A DNA stretch of 64,000 nucleotides from Halorussus marinus (GTDB lineage Archaea > Halobacteriota > Halobacteria > Halobacteriales > Haladaptataceae). This document shows, piece after piece, positions 1-8,760 of this stretch (position 1 is its first letter; each line of letters begins with the position of its first letter). The DNA lies in assembly GCF_004765795.1 (NCBI RefSeq), contig NZ_SBIV01000001.1, forward strand, positions 62,001 to 126,000, written 5' to 3'. A program made the position numbers and the translations under genes. The notes beneath the pieces were generated by a model, which had not been told where the DNA came from, made no database searches, and worked only from the letters and a program-made list of their open reading frames with translations.

Positions 1-954
1 GCGCTCGGCGTCGACGCGGAGCTCTGTTATTTCGGAGAGATCTCCCACCAGGAGAACCGGGCGTTCGTCAATCTCCTCGAGATCGACCTCCGGCACCTCG
101 ACCCCGAGGACTTCGACCGCTCGGAGTTCGGGGGGATCGCGCTGGTCGACCACTCCAGACCGGGGGTCAACGATCAGCTTCCGGCCGACACCCCCGTCGA
201 CATCGTCGTCGACCACCACCCGCCGAAAGAGCCGGTCGAGGCGACGTTCGTCGACCTGCGGCGCAACGTGGGCGCGACCTCGACCCTGCTCGCCGAGCAC
301 GTCCAGCGGTTGGGGATCGAACTCACCGAGGACGTCGCGACGGGACTGCTGTACGGTATCCGAGTCGACACCAAGGACTTCGCCCGCGAGGTCTCGATCG
401 CGGACTTCGAGGCCGCCTCCTTCCTGTTGCCCCACGCCGACACCGGCGTCCTCGACCGCGTCGAGAGCCCCTCGGTCAGCGCCGACACCTTCGAGACGAT
501 CGCCCGAGCCATTCGAAATCGACGCATCGAGGGCACCGTGCTCGCGAGTTGCGTCGGGTCGCTCTCCGATCGGGACGCGCTGGCCCAAGCCGCCGACCGA
601 CTGCTCGACATGGAACAGGTGACGACCACCCTCGTCTACGGCTTTATGGACGGGACGGTGTTCGTCTCCGCGCGCTCGCGGGGGACCGACATCGATCTCG
701 GCGAGACGGTGCGGGCGGCGTTCGGCCAGATCGGGAGCGCCGGTGGTCACGCCGACATGGCGGGCGCCCAGATCCCGCTGGGACTGCTCGGGGAAGTCGA
801 AGACGAAGAAGAGTCGTCGCTGACCGAGGTGGTCAGCGAGGTGATCACCGACCGCTTTTTCGAGACGGTGCGTTCGATCCCCGAAGATGACGGGGAGTAC
901 GCCCGCGAGGGCGAGATGCGGTTCGACACCCCGGTCGCCGAACCCGAGGACTGA
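1..954 (+). CDS. DHH/DHHA1 family phosphoesterase, 5'-truncated by window edge
   Basis: The frame is open from base 1, so the N-terminus lies outside the window; 317 residues are visible. A DHH motif followed by PP occurs at visible residues 71-75 (D71, H72, H73), after an ALVDHS strand, as expected for the metal-binding DHH domain. A GGH motif near residue 250 marks the DHHA1 substrate domain. This family (NrnA, RecJ and exopolyphosphatase relatives) hydrolyses phosphodiester or phosphoanhydride bonds with Mn2+, typically short oligonucleotides, cyclic dinucleotide products or pAp. Which substrate applies here cannot be told, because upstream regulatory domains (for example a TrkA-N domain) would be off the edge. 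It converges with acs, only 21 bp away. Confidence 0.9.
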   Translation, partial: ALGVDAELCYFGEISHQENRAFVNLLEIDLRHLDPEDFDRSEFGGIALVDHSRPGVNDQLPADTPVDIVVDHHPPKEPVEATFVDLRRNVGATSTLLAEHVQRLGIELTEDVATGLLYGIRVDTKDFAREVSIADFEAASFLLPHADTGVLDRVESPSVSADTFETIARAIRNRRIEGTVLASCVGSLSDRDALAQAADRLLDMEQVTTTLVYGFMDGTVFVSARSRGTDIDLGETVRAAFGQIGSAGGHADMAGAQIPLGLLGEVEDEEESSLTEVVSEVITDRFFETVRSIPEDDGEYAREGEMRFDTPVAEPED

Positions 955-975
955 GCCGGCCCGGCGCCCGAGCGA

Positions 976-2964
976 TCAGTCGCCGACCTTCGTCTGGATG
1001 TCCTCGACGACGTCGGGGTTGCGTAGCGTCGAGGTGTTGCCGAGTTCCTCGCCGTTCGCGATGTCTTCGAGCAGTCGGCGCATGATCTTGCCCGATCGAG
1101 TCTTCGGCAGTTCGGGCGTGAACACGACCTGTTCGGGGCGGGCGATCGGACCGATCGCGTCCTCGACGCCCTCGACGATCCGCGAGCGCATCTCCTCGTC
1201 GCCCTCGTAGCCGTCCTCGGTGATCACGTACGCGTAGACGGCCTCGCCTTTGATCTCGTGGTCGCCCCCGACGACCGCGGCCTCGGCGACGCCCTCGACG
1301 CCGACGATCGCCGACTCGATCTCCATCGTCCCCAGCCGGTGGCCCGAGACGTTGAGCACGTCGTCGACCCGGCCCAGTACCGTGATGTAGCCGTCGTCGT
1401 CGATCTTCGCGCCGTCCTCCGGGAAGTACACCCAGTCGTCGGGGTCCTCGGAGTCGGTGTCCGAGTACTCCGCCCAGTACTCGTCGACGTAGCGCTCGTC
1501 GTTGTCGTAGAGGGTGCGGAGCATGCCGGGCCAGGGCTTGTTGACGGTGAGATAACCCGCGCGGCCCGCCTCGACCTCCTCGCCCTCGGTGTCGACGATC
1601 CGGACGTCGACGCCCGGGAGCGGCGGGCCCGCGCTTCCGGGCTTCATCGTTTTGACGCCGGGCAGCGTGGTCACCATCATGCCGCCGGTCTCGGTCTGCC
1701 ACCATGTATCGACGATGGGACACGACTCGTCGCCGATGTGCTTGTAGTACCACTTCCACGCCCGCGGGTTGATGGGTTCGCCCACCGTCCCGAGCAAGCG
1801 CAACGACGAGAGATCGTGGTCGTCGGGGTACTCGGTGCCCCACTTCATGAACGCCCGGATGGCGGTGGGCGCGGTGTACAGCTGGGTCGCCTCGTACTCC
1901 TCGACGATCTCCCAGAGGCGGTCGCGCTCGGGGTAGTCCGGGGTGCCCTCGTACATCATCGTCGTCGTCCCCAGCGCGAGCGGGCCGTAGACGATGTACG
2001 AGTGGCCGGTGATCCAGCCGATGTCCGCCGAGCAAAAGTACGTGTCCTCGGGCTTGATGTCCAGTACGGCCTGGGAGGTCCAGGCGGCCCAGGACAGGTA
2101 GCCGCCGGTCGTGTGCTTGACGCCCTTTGGCTTGCCGGTCGTGCCCGAGGTGTACATCAAGAACAGCATGTCTTCGGCGTCGCGGGCGACCGGCTCGACC
2201 GTCGCGCCCTCGTGGTCGGCGACGAGGTCCCGATAGTAACGTTCGCCGTCAGCCAGCTCGTGGCCGTGGTCGTCCTCGCCCAGTCGGTCGACCACCACGA
2301 TGTCCGACACCTCGTGGCCGACGTCGGCGAGCCCCTCGCGGGTCTTCTCGTAGTGGTCGAGGGGGTCGCCCCGCCGGTAGTAGCCGTTTGCGGTGACCAG
2401 ATACTCCGAGTCGGCGCTCTCCATCCGGGTCGCGAGCGCTTCGGCGGAGAACCCCGCGAACACGACGCTGTGGGGCGCGCCGATGCGAGCGCACGCCAGC
2501 ATCGCGATCGGGAGCTCGGGGATCATCGGCATGTACATCGTCACGACGTCGTCCTCGCCGACCCCGAGGTCGCGAAGCGCGGCCGCGAACTCGTTGACCT
2601 CCCGGTGAAGCTCCTCGTAGGTGTAGGTGCGGTCGTCCTCGTCGGTGGGCTCGCCGACCCACTCGATCGCGGGCTCGTCGCCGCGCTCCTCGAGGTGCCG
2701 GTCCAGACAGTTCGCGGAGGCGTTCAGCTCCCCGCCGGTGAACCACTCGTAGAACGGCGGGTTCGAGTCGTCGAGTACCGTATCGTACTCCTCGTCCCAG
2801 TCGAGGAGGTCGGCGGCCCGCTCCCAGCACTCGGGCCAGTTCTGTTCGAACTCCTCGTAGATCGACTCGTCGGCGACGTTCGCCTGCTCGACGAACTCGG
2901 CCGGCGGCTCGAACGCGTCCTGTTCTGCCAGTCGCGCTTCGAGTTCCACGGTATCGTCAGACAT
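976..2964 (-). CDS. acs: acetate--CoA ligase (AMP-forming)
   Basis: Predicted acetyl-CoA synthetase of 662 residues, the usual length for the family. It makes acetyl-CoA from acetate, ATP and CoA through an acetyl-adenylate. Visible motifs are the P-loop-like YTSGTTGKPKG at residues 271-281, an N-terminal ACAS extension with the FTGGELN segment around residue 75, and a C-terminal PKTRSGK motif whose lysine (about residue 626) is the catalytic and regulatory acetylation site in characterised Acs proteins. The start ATG lies about 27 nt from a TATA-like element, consistent with a nearly leaderless mRNA. In haloarchaea this enzyme activates acetate for growth. It stands alone, convergent with the DHH gene. 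Confidence 0.97.
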   Translation of the reverse strand: MSDDTVELEARLAEQDAFEPPAEFVEQANVADESIYEEFEQNWPECWERAADLLDWDEEYDTVLDDSNPPFYEWFTGGELNASANCLDRHLEERGDEPAIEWVGEPTDEDDRTYTYEELHREVNEFAAALRDLGVGEDDVVTMYMPMIPELPIAMLACARIGAPHSVVFAGFSAEALATRMESADSEYLVTANGYYRRGDPLDHYEKTREGLADVGHEVSDIVVVDRLGEDDHGHELADGERYYRDLVADHEGATVEPVARDAEDMLFLMYTSGTTGKPKGVKHTTGGYLSWAAWTSQAVLDIKPEDTYFCSADIGWITGHSYIVYGPLALGTTTMMYEGTPDYPERDRLWEIVEEYEATQLYTAPTAIRAFMKWGTEYPDDHDLSSLRLLGTVGEPINPRAWKWYYKHIGDESCPIVDTWWQTETGGMMVTTLPGVKTMKPGSAGPPLPGVDVRIVDTEGEEVEAGRAGYLTVNKPWPGMLRTLYDNDERYVDEYWAEYSDTDSEDPDDWVYFPEDGAKIDDDGYITVLGRVDDVLNVSGHRLGTMEIESAIVGVEGVAEAAVVGGDHEIKGEAVYAYVITEDGYEGDEEMRSRIVEGVEDAIGPIARPEQVVFTPELPKTRSGKIMRRLLEDIANGEELGNTSTLRNPDVVEDIQTKVGD

Positions 2965-2992
2965 AGGGTCGTCCTAAACCTCTCTAAGGAGA

Positions 2993-3000
2993 GTAATAAA
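2993..3000 (-). promoter_or_regulatory. TATA box of acs
   Basis: On the minus strand TTTATTAC is centred about 27 nt before the expected transcription start, just upstream of the acs ATG at 2964. The local AT-richness stands out in otherwise GC-rich DNA. Confidence 0.6.
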
Positions 3001-3079
3001 GCTTGCCGAGAAGTGCCACACTGTCGGAGGGGGCCGGCTTCGAGCCGCCGGTCGCGGGAAACGGGCGGTTGCGCGTCGC

Positions 3080-3298
3080 TCAGTTGAGCGCGTCCACTTC
3101 CTCGGTGAGGTCTTCGGGGCCGTCGACCGGCCCCCTGACGAACAGCCCGTGCCCGATCAGCGCCGCGGCGAGCAGGCCTGCGAGGGTGATCGCGGTCGGC
3201 AGCGCCAGCGCGGTCAGGTAGCCGACCGCGGCGCCGCCGGCCATCGTCGCGATGATGGCGACGAGCACGAGATCGTAGTACTGGACGGTGTAGCTCAC
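3080..3298 (-). CDS. small two-helix membrane protein
   Basis: A 72-residue protein read from a GTG at 3298. It has two hydrophobic segments (about residues 9-29 and 32-50) and an acidic C-terminal tail rich in D and E. No family is recognised. The start was chosen because the frame upstream runs antisense through the methylmalonyl-CoA mutase gene and is not plausible there; the GTG gives a compact protein 41 bp downstream of the mcmA1 stop on the same strand. It may be co-transcribed with mcmA1. Function is unknown. Confidence 0.6.
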   Translation of the reverse strand: MSYTVQYYDLVLVAIIATMAGGAAVGYLTALALPTAITLAGLLAAALIGHGLFVRGPVDGPEDLTEEVDALN

Positions 3299-3339
3299 AC
3301 CGAGACTGTGATCGCCGCCTCGGAAAACCGTTTGGACTG

Positions 3340-5040
3340 TCAGGCCACGTTGACGGTCTCCTGATAGCTCCCGTACTCGGCCTCGAACACCTGCATGATC
3401 TCGCCCATCGTGGCGTAGGCCTTCACGGCGTCGACGATCGACGGCATCACGTTGCGATCGTCGTCGATCGCGTCCTGCAGGTCGGCCAGCGCCGCCTCGA
3501 CCGCCTCGTCGTCGCGTTCGTCTTTGACCGCGGCCAGCCGTTCGCGCTGGCGCTGTTGGACCGTCTCGTCGACCTTGAGGATGTCCGGCCGGGTGTCCTC
3601 GTCGATCTCGTACTTGTTGACCCCGACGACCGTCTCCTCGCCGTCCTCGACGCGTTCTTGGTACTCGTAGGAGGCGTCCTGTATCTCGCGGTGGAAGTAC
3701 CCCTGCTCGATGCCCGCGAGCACGCCGTCCCGGACCGACCCGTCGCCCATCTCTTTGATCTCCTCGATGTACGCCATCGCCTTCTCCTCGACCTCGTCGG
3801 TCAGGCTCTCGACCGCGAACGACCCGCCGAGCGGGTCGACCATGTCGGCGGCGCCCGACTCCTCGGCGATTATCTGCTGGGTCCGGAGCGCGACCCGGAC
3901 CGCCTTCTCGGACGGGAGCGCCAGCGCCTCGTCGAAGCTGTTGGTGTGGAGGCTCTGGGTGCCGCCCAGCACCCCGGCGAGCGCCTGAATCGTCACTCGC
4001 ACGACGTTGTTGAGCGGCTGTTGGGCGGTCAGGCTCTGGCCGGCGGTCTGGGTGTGGAACTTGAGTTGTTTGCTCGCCTCGGCCTCGGCGCCGTACCACT
4101 CGCCCATCACGGTCGCGTAGATCCGCCGGGCGGCCCGGAACTTCGCGACCTCCTCGAAGATGGCGTTGTGGGAGTTGAAGAAAAAGGACAGTTGGGGCGC
4201 GAACTCGTCGACGTCGAGCCCGCGGTCCAGACAGTCCTCGACGTACGCGAACCCGTCGGCGAGCGTGAACGCGAGCTCCTGGACCGCGGTCGAGCCCGCC
4301 TCCCGGATGTGATAGCCCGAGATGGAGATCGGCTTGATATTGGGAGTCTCCTCGACCGCGAACTCGACGGTGTCGGTCACGATGTCAAGCGAGGGCTCGG
4401 GGGGAATCACCCACTCTTTCTGGGCGATGAACTCCTTGAGCATGTCGTTTTGCATGGTGCCCCGGAGCTCCTCGCGGGGGATCCCCTGCTGGTCGGCAAG
4501 CGCGATGTACATCGCGTAGATCACGGGCGCCGAGGGGTTGATCGTAAAGGAGGTCGAGACCTCCGAGAGGTCGATGCCGTCGAACAGAATCTCCATGTCC
4601 CGGAGGGTGTCGACCGCGACGCCCTCCTTGCCGACCTCCCCGTCCGAGAGGGGGTCGTCGGAGTCTTTGCCCATCAGGCTCGGCATGTCGAACGCCGTCG
4701 AGAGGCCGGTCTGGCCCTCGTCGATCAGGTAGTGGAACCGCTCGTTGGTCTCCTCGGCGGTGCCGAACCCCGCGAACTGTCGCATCGTCCACGTCCGGCC
4801 CCGATACATCGTCGGGTACGGCCCCCGGGTGTAGGGCTCCTCGCCGGGAAAGCCCAGATCCTCTTCGTAGTCGAGGTCGGCGACGTCGTCGGGCGTGTAC
4901 AGCCGGTCGACTTCGAGGTTCGAGACGGTCGCGAACCGGTCTTTGCGCTCGCCGTACGCGTCGAGGACCGGACCGAGGGTCTCGTCTTCCCACTCGTCCT
5001 TCGCGTCGCGTATCTCCGCGAGGTCGTCCTCGTCGTACAT
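3340..5040 (-). CDS. mcmA1: methylmalonyl-CoA mutase, catalytic (large) chain
   Basis: 566 residues, the size of the separate catalytic chain of archaeal methylmalonyl-CoA mutase. It interconverts (R)-methylmalonyl-CoA and succinyl-CoA using adenosylcobalamin, feeding propionyl-CoA into the TCA cycle. Diagnostic segments are RGPYPTMYRGRTWTMRQ (about residues 73-89), the FDMPSLMG loop (about 117-124), SGYHIREAG and GGTQSLHTNSFDEAL. The C-terminal cobalamin domain (HxDxxG) is absent, so a separate B12-binding subunit must be encoded elsewhere; that split is normal in haloarchaea. A TATA-like AT-rich element sits about 25 nt upstream of the ATG. Confidence 0.96.
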   Translation of the reverse strand: MYDEDDLAEIRDAKDEWEDETLGPVLDAYGERKDRFATVSNLEVDRLYTPDDVADLDYEEDLGFPGEEPYTRGPYPTMYRGRTWTMRQFAGFGTAEETNERFHYLIDEGQTGLSTAFDMPSLMGKDSDDPLSDGEVGKEGVAVDTLRDMEILFDGIDLSEVSTSFTINPSAPVIYAMYIALADQQGIPREELRGTMQNDMLKEFIAQKEWVIPPEPSLDIVTDTVEFAVEETPNIKPISISGYHIREAGSTAVQELAFTLADGFAYVEDCLDRGLDVDEFAPQLSFFFNSHNAIFEEVAKFRAARRIYATVMGEWYGAEAEASKQLKFHTQTAGQSLTAQQPLNNVVRVTIQALAGVLGGTQSLHTNSFDEALALPSEKAVRVALRTQQIIAEESGAADMVDPLGGSFAVESLTDEVEEKAMAYIEEIKEMGDGSVRDGVLAGIEQGYFHREIQDASYEYQERVEDGEETVVGVNKYEIDEDTRPDILKVDETVQQRQRERLAAVKDERDDEAVEAALADLQDAIDDDRNVMPSIVDAVKAYATMGEIMQVFEAEYGSYQETVNVA

Positions 5041-5061
5041 ACGTCAACATTTGCCCGAGGG

Positions 5062-5072
5062 CTAATTAATAT
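5062..5072 (-). promoter_or_regulatory. TATA box of mcmA1
   Basis: The minus strand reads ATATTAATTAG between 5072 and 5062, roughly 25-30 nt before the ATG at 5040. It is the only AT-rich stretch in this gap and fits a leaderless promoter. Confidence 0.6.
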
Positions 5073-5125
5073 GAGTGGGTCGTTGCGGTCCGTCGGCGTC
5101 GCGGAACACAGCCGGTGGCCGGCCG

Positions 5126-5953
5126 CTACTGGAGGCGCTTGGTCGTCTCGACCAGCGGGTGGCGGGCGTAGTCGACCACCTTCACGTCGTCGATCGTTTC
5201 GAGACCCTCCTTCTCGGCGGTCTTCTCCATCCCGAGCTCGACCACCTCGTCGACCACGATCACGTACGCGTCCATCTCCTCGATGTCGAGGCGGTCGGCC
5301 GCCAGCGCCCGGTGGTGGCCGTCGGCCAACAGGAAATCGGTTCCCTCGCGCGTCGCGTGTTCGATGACGACCAGCGGCTCGGCGAGCCCGCGTTCGAGCT
5401 CGTAGGACCGACCTTCGAGCTCGTCGGCGTACACCTTCCCCTGCGTGGGAGTGAGTTCGTCGAGCGGGATCTCGCGGCGGGTCTGTTCGACCTCGGTGTC
5501 GTGGATCGATTCGAGGGTCCGCATCAGCTTTCCGACCTTCTCGGGGGTCGCGCGCTCGATCTGCGAGCGGATCACGTCGGTGTTCGAGATGATCCCGACG
5601 AGGTTGCCCGCGTCGTCGACCACCGGGAGCTTCTGGATGCCCGACCGGAGGATCACTCTGGCGGCGTCGTTGACGTCCATGTCGGGGTGGGCGACGATGA
5701 GCTCCTGGCTCATCACCTTGAAGATCGGCTCCTGCGGGTCGGCCAGCAGCATGTCGCGGGCGGTGATGAACCCCTCGACGCGCCGTCCGTCACACACCGG
5801 AAAGCCGTTGTGCTCGTTGCTCTCGGCGATGCGACGGGATACCTCCTCGACGCTGTCGTCGGGCGTGACCGTCGCCACGTCGCGGGTCATGTAGTCTTTG
5901 ACCTTCGGTTTGCTCCCGGAGAGGCCGCCGTCTGCCACTGCCGACACGTCCAT
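5126..5953 (-). CDS. tandem CBS domains fused to a ParB/sulfiredoxin-fold domain
   Basis: 275 residues. Residues 15-70 and 80-135 form two CBS repeats (VKDYMTRDVATVTPDDSV and the LPVVDDAGNLVGIISNTDV strand pair), a module that binds adenine nucleotides or similar ligands. Residues about 155-275 resemble the ParB/sulfiredoxin N-terminal fold, with the hallmark DGHHRALAA at 211-219. In that fold the DGxHR motif binds phosphate or nucleotide, and some members act as kinases or nucleases. A nucleotide-sensing CBS pair joined to a phosphotransfer-type domain suggests a ligand-gated enzyme, but no substrate can be assigned. A monocistronic unit between mcmA1 and a small membrane gene. Confidence 0.85.
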   Translation of the reverse strand: MDVSAVADGGLSGSKPKVKDYMTRDVATVTPDDSVEEVSRRIAESNEHNGFPVCDGRRVEGFITARDMLLADPQEPIFKVMSQELIVAHPDMDVNDAARVILRSGIQKLPVVDDAGNLVGIISNTDVIRSQIERATPEKVGKLMRTLESIHDTEVEQTRREIPLDELTPTQGKVYADELEGRSYELERGLAEPLVVIEHATREGTDFLLADGHHRALAADRLDIEEMDAYVIVVDEVVELGMEKTAEKEGLETIDDVKVVDYARHPLVETTKRLQ

Positions 5954-6018
5954 ACCGCAACGTTGTGCCGGCCGGTGAAAAGGTTATCCCGAGCGGTTCG
6001 CCGGCCGGGGCGGGCCTC

Positions 6019-6291
6019 TCAGCTCTGTTCGCCGGCCCGTTCGGCGTCGACCCGTCGCGAGACGTACGCGACCAGCCCCAGCAGGACTCCGAGTATCAGA
6101 CCGATGGTGGTCGCGCCGTAGACCGCCAGCCCGAGCGGCGTGGGCTGGATGTCGACCAGTCCGAACAGCGCGACCGGGGTGAGGTCGTCGGGTCCGAACG
6201 CGCCGAGTATCGCGCCGACGACGCCGGTGATCCCGACGATGACGGCGTAGAGCGCGACCACGATCGACCGCCCGCGGAGCGTCCCAGTCAC
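6019..6291 (-). CDS. small membrane protein, unknown function
   Basis: A 90-residue protein from a GTG at 6291. It has two predicted transmembrane helices (about residues 10-32 and 47-70) and ends in a short charged tail containing RRVDAERAG. An in-frame ATG at 6330 would add 13 residues, but the AAAGGCTAA element that looks like its TATA box lies about 30 nt upstream of the GTG, favouring the shorter form. No family is recognised. It lies back to back with a 28-residue reading frame on the opposite strand. Confidence 0.6.
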   Translation of the reverse strand: MTGTLRGRSIVVALYAVIVGITGVVGAILGAFGPDDLTPVALFGLVDIQPTPLGLAVYGATTIGLILGVLLGLVAYVSRRVDAERAGEQS

Positions 6292-6318
6292 GGCCGAACG
6301 TCGGGCGGGCGGAAGGAT

Positions 6319-6327
6319 TAGCCTTTT
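6319..6327 (-). promoter_or_regulatory. TATA-like element deciding the start of the 6019-6291 gene
   Basis: The minus strand reads AAAGGCTAA here, centred about 32 nt before the GTG at 6291. If it is the TATA box, the ATG at 6330 lies upstream of transcription and cannot be the start. Confidence 0.4.
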
Positions 6328-6352
6328 CATCCGGTCGGCGCGTAGCACGAAC

Positions 6353-6439
6353 GTGACCGAAAAAGACCTCCTCGCCCTGCTGTTGGGGGGACTCGCGATC
6401 CTCATGTTCGCCATGGGGATCATCCTCGCGGTGACGTGA
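6353..6439 (+). CDS. 28-residue single-helix membrane peptide
   Basis: GTG at 6353 to TGA at 6439 encodes 28 residues: MTEKDLL, one hydrophobic helix of about 19 residues (ALLLGGLAILMFAMGIILA), then a two-residue end. The charged N-terminus followed by a single clean transmembrane span, ending directly after the helix, is typical of genuine small membrane proteins. It fills the gap between the divergent 6019-6291 gene and coxA. It could be an accessory peptide of the adjacent oxidase, but no homology can be claimed. Conservation in related genomes would decide. Confidence 0.5.
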   Translation: MTEKDLLALLLGGLAILMFAMGIILAVT

Positions 6440-6509
6440 GCCTCCCGGTCGCCGGTGGAGACCAGCGGCGAGACGAGACGAACTGAAACGACGGAAAAAC
6501 GCGGCCGCG

Positions 6510-8318
6510 TTACTCTTCTTCGCTACGCCGACCGGAGCGAGAGCCGGTCTCCTCGCCGCTCGGCTCGCCGCCGTCGGTGCGGACGTCCTGCTCGTTCGGT
6601 TCGCCGCCGTCGGTGGCGATGGCGGTCTCGCGCTTGCGCTCGAACCACGTCCACTCCTTGGTCTTGAGCCCGTCGTCTTCGAGGTCCCACGGGTCGCCCG
6701 AGCCGACGCGGGGGCCTTCGAGCCACGACGTCACGAGGTTCCAGACGAAGACCAGCTGGCCGAACGCCATGATGAAGGCGCCGACGGTCGCGACGAGGTG
6801 CCAGTCGGTGAACTGCGGGAGGTAGGTGGCGTACCGCCGGGGCATCCCGCCGTACCCCAGGAACAGCATCGCGAAGAACGTCAGGTTCGAACCGATCATG
6901 GTGGTCCAGAAGTGCACCTTCGCGAGGGTCTTCTGGTACATCCGGCCGGTGAAAAGCGGGAACCAGTAGTAGATACCCGCGAACCCGGCGACAGCGATCG
7001 CGCCCATCACGATGAAGTGGAAGTGCCCGACCACGTAGTAGGTGTCGTGGAGCACGAGGTCGACGGGGACCGACGCGAGGAAGACGCCGGTCACCCCGCC
7101 GATGATGAAGTTCTGGACGAATCCGATGCAAAACAGCATCGGGGCGGTCAGCCGGAGCCGGCCGTTCCACATGGTGGTGATCCAGTTGAAGGTCTTGACC
7201 GCCGACGGCACCGCGATCGCCAACGACACCGCCATGAACGACGCCCGGATCCGGGGGTCCATCCCGGTCGAGAACATGTGGTGGGCCCACACCCCGAACG
7301 AGAGGACGCCGATCGCCAGCGTCGAGTAGACCACGAACTTGAATCCGAACAGCTTCCGGCCCGCAAATCTGGGCAAGATCAGGCTCACCAGTCCCATCGG
7401 CGGTAACACGAGGATGTACACCTCGGGGTGGCCGAAGAACCAGAACAGGTGTTGCCACAGCATCGGGCCGCCGCCCTCGACCGCGAAGAACATCGTCCCG
7501 AAGTTCCGGTCGAGGAGCAACATCACCAGCGCGCTCCCCAGCAGCGGGAACGAGAACAGGATGAGCCCCGACTGGGTCAGCATCGTCCACGAGAAGATGT
7601 CGAGGCGCTCCCAGCCGACCTCATCGCCGCGCTCGGTGAAGATGGTCGCGATGAAGTTGATCGCACCCATCGTCGCCGACACTCCAGAGAGGTGGAGTCC
7701 GAGCAACATCAGGTCGACCCCGGGGTTGGCCTGCTCGACCGACAGCGGCGTGTACATCGTCCAGCTGGTCTCGGCGGGCGCGATGCCGATGTCGGTCGCC
7801 GCCAGCGGGAAGCCGATCCAGATGAGGATGGCGGCCGGCGGGAGCAACCAGAACGCGATGGCGTTGATCCGGGGAAACGCCATGTCGTCGGCTCCGATCA
7901 AAAGCGGGATGAAGTAGTTGCCGAACGCCGCGATGATCGGCGTTCCGAACAGGAACAGCATCGTGATCCCGTGGGTCGTCAGCAGGGCGTTGTAGAAGTT
8001 CGCACCGATGATGGCCTCGGTCGGCGTGGCCAGTTCGGTCCGCATCAGCAGGACCGCGATGCCGCCCCACGCGAACGCGGTGAGGCCGTAGAGCCCGTAG
8101 AGAATGCCGATGTCCTTGTGGTCGACCGTGGTCAGCCAACGGCTGATCCCGGATGGCTTCTCTTGGTGTGCTTGCCCAGTCTGTTCGCCGACGTAGCCGC
8201 CACCGCTCGCGATGGGGGCGTACGACCGCCAGTCCTCGAAGCGCGTGAGGAACGCGGCGACCGCGAGGAGGAACACCCCCATGACGACGGTAAGTGCTAT
8301 TTGCCCGGCTTCTACCAT
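6510..8318 (-). CDS. coxA: haem-copper cytochrome oxidase subunit I (A-type)
   Basis: 602 residues, about twelve membrane spans. It reduces O2 to water at a haem-CuB centre and pumps protons. Metal ligands are visible: H116 in THGITMLF (low-spin haem), H297 in GHPEVYI with cross-link tyrosine Y301, H346-H347 in WAHHMF (CuB), and H432 and H434 in VGHFHFIVMG (haem ligands). E299 in the HPEVY motif marks an A-type oxidase with a D-channel. An N-terminal helix precedes the SRWLTTVDHKDIG start seen in other homologues. The hydrophilic C-terminus (about 60 residues) is Gly, Asp and Glu rich. Subunit II is not adjacent, so it must be encoded elsewhere. Confidence 0.97.
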   Translation of the reverse strand: MVEAGQIALTVVMGVFLLAVAAFLTRFEDWRSYAPIASGGGYVGEQTGQAHQEKPSGISRWLTTVDHKDIGILYGLYGLTAFAWGGIAVLLMRTELATPTEAIIGANFYNALLTTHGITMLFLFGTPIIAAFGNYFIPLLIGADDMAFPRINAIAFWLLPPAAILIWIGFPLAATDIGIAPAETSWTMYTPLSVEQANPGVDLMLLGLHLSGVSATMGAINFIATIFTERGDEVGWERLDIFSWTMLTQSGLILFSFPLLGSALVMLLLDRNFGTMFFAVEGGGPMLWQHLFWFFGHPEVYILVLPPMGLVSLILPRFAGRKLFGFKFVVYSTLAIGVLSFGVWAHHMFSTGMDPRIRASFMAVSLAIAVPSAVKTFNWITTMWNGRLRLTAPMLFCIGFVQNFIIGGVTGVFLASVPVDLVLHDTYYVVGHFHFIVMGAIAVAGFAGIYYWFPLFTGRMYQKTLAKVHFWTTMIGSNLTFFAMLFLGYGGMPRRYATYLPQFTDWHLVATVGAFIMAFGQLVFVWNLVTSWLEGPRVGSGDPWDLEDDGLKTKEWTWFERKRETAIATDGGEPNEQDVRTDGGEPSGEETGSRSGRRSEEE

Positions 8319-8486
8319 ACCGCAGAGTCAGGACTACAACGTAAAGAAAGGTTAGGTTCCGTCGCCGCCAGTGCGGCGGGCGATTACGAGATGAAAGAGC
8401 ACGGACGGTATCCGATCGAGTAGATCGCTCGCTCGTCCGTCAGGTCGTAGACTCGCGAACCTAGAGCGGTCGCGTCGACGCGGCGA

Positions 8487-8711
8487 TCAGGCCTCGGCGC
8501 CCTCGATGAGCGAGGCCGCGATGTAAGTGAGATACGCCAGCAACAGGAAGGGGACGATCAGCAGGCCGTAGCCGATGACGGAGGTCAGCCCCTCAATCTC
8601 CCAGGGCGTGGCGACCGTAAACAGCGCGATGAAGAACCCGATGATGAGAAGCGGGATGATGTTGACCGAGATGTCGAGCCACGTCTCGCGTTCGAACAGC
8701 GGTGTTGCCAT
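8487..8711 (-). CDS. small two-helix membrane protein of the oxidase locus (DUF6684-like)
   Basis: 74 residues with two transmembrane helices (about residues 13-33 and 45-66). It starts MATPLFERETWLDISVNIIP. From memory it resembles the short DUF6684 proteins that neighbour coxA in haloarchaea; that name is not verified here. The position just upstream of coxA on the same strand, separated by 168 bp, suggests an assembly or accessory role in the terminal oxidase, which is an inference. Confidence 0.7.
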   Translation of the reverse strand: MATPLFERETWLDISVNIIPLLIIGFFIALFTVATPWEIEGLTSVIGYGLLIVPFLLLAYLTYIAASLIEGAEA

Positions 8712-8760
8712 GCTCGGGTGTTACGAGCGGGGTCTCAAATAAATTGCCGATTCGTCCGGG

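Noticed and set aside
3080-4099. A 339-codon open frame antisense to mcmA1
   Set aside because: The composition is typical of a GC-rich shadow frame with runs of R, G and P; only its last 72 codons, outside mcmA1, look like protein.
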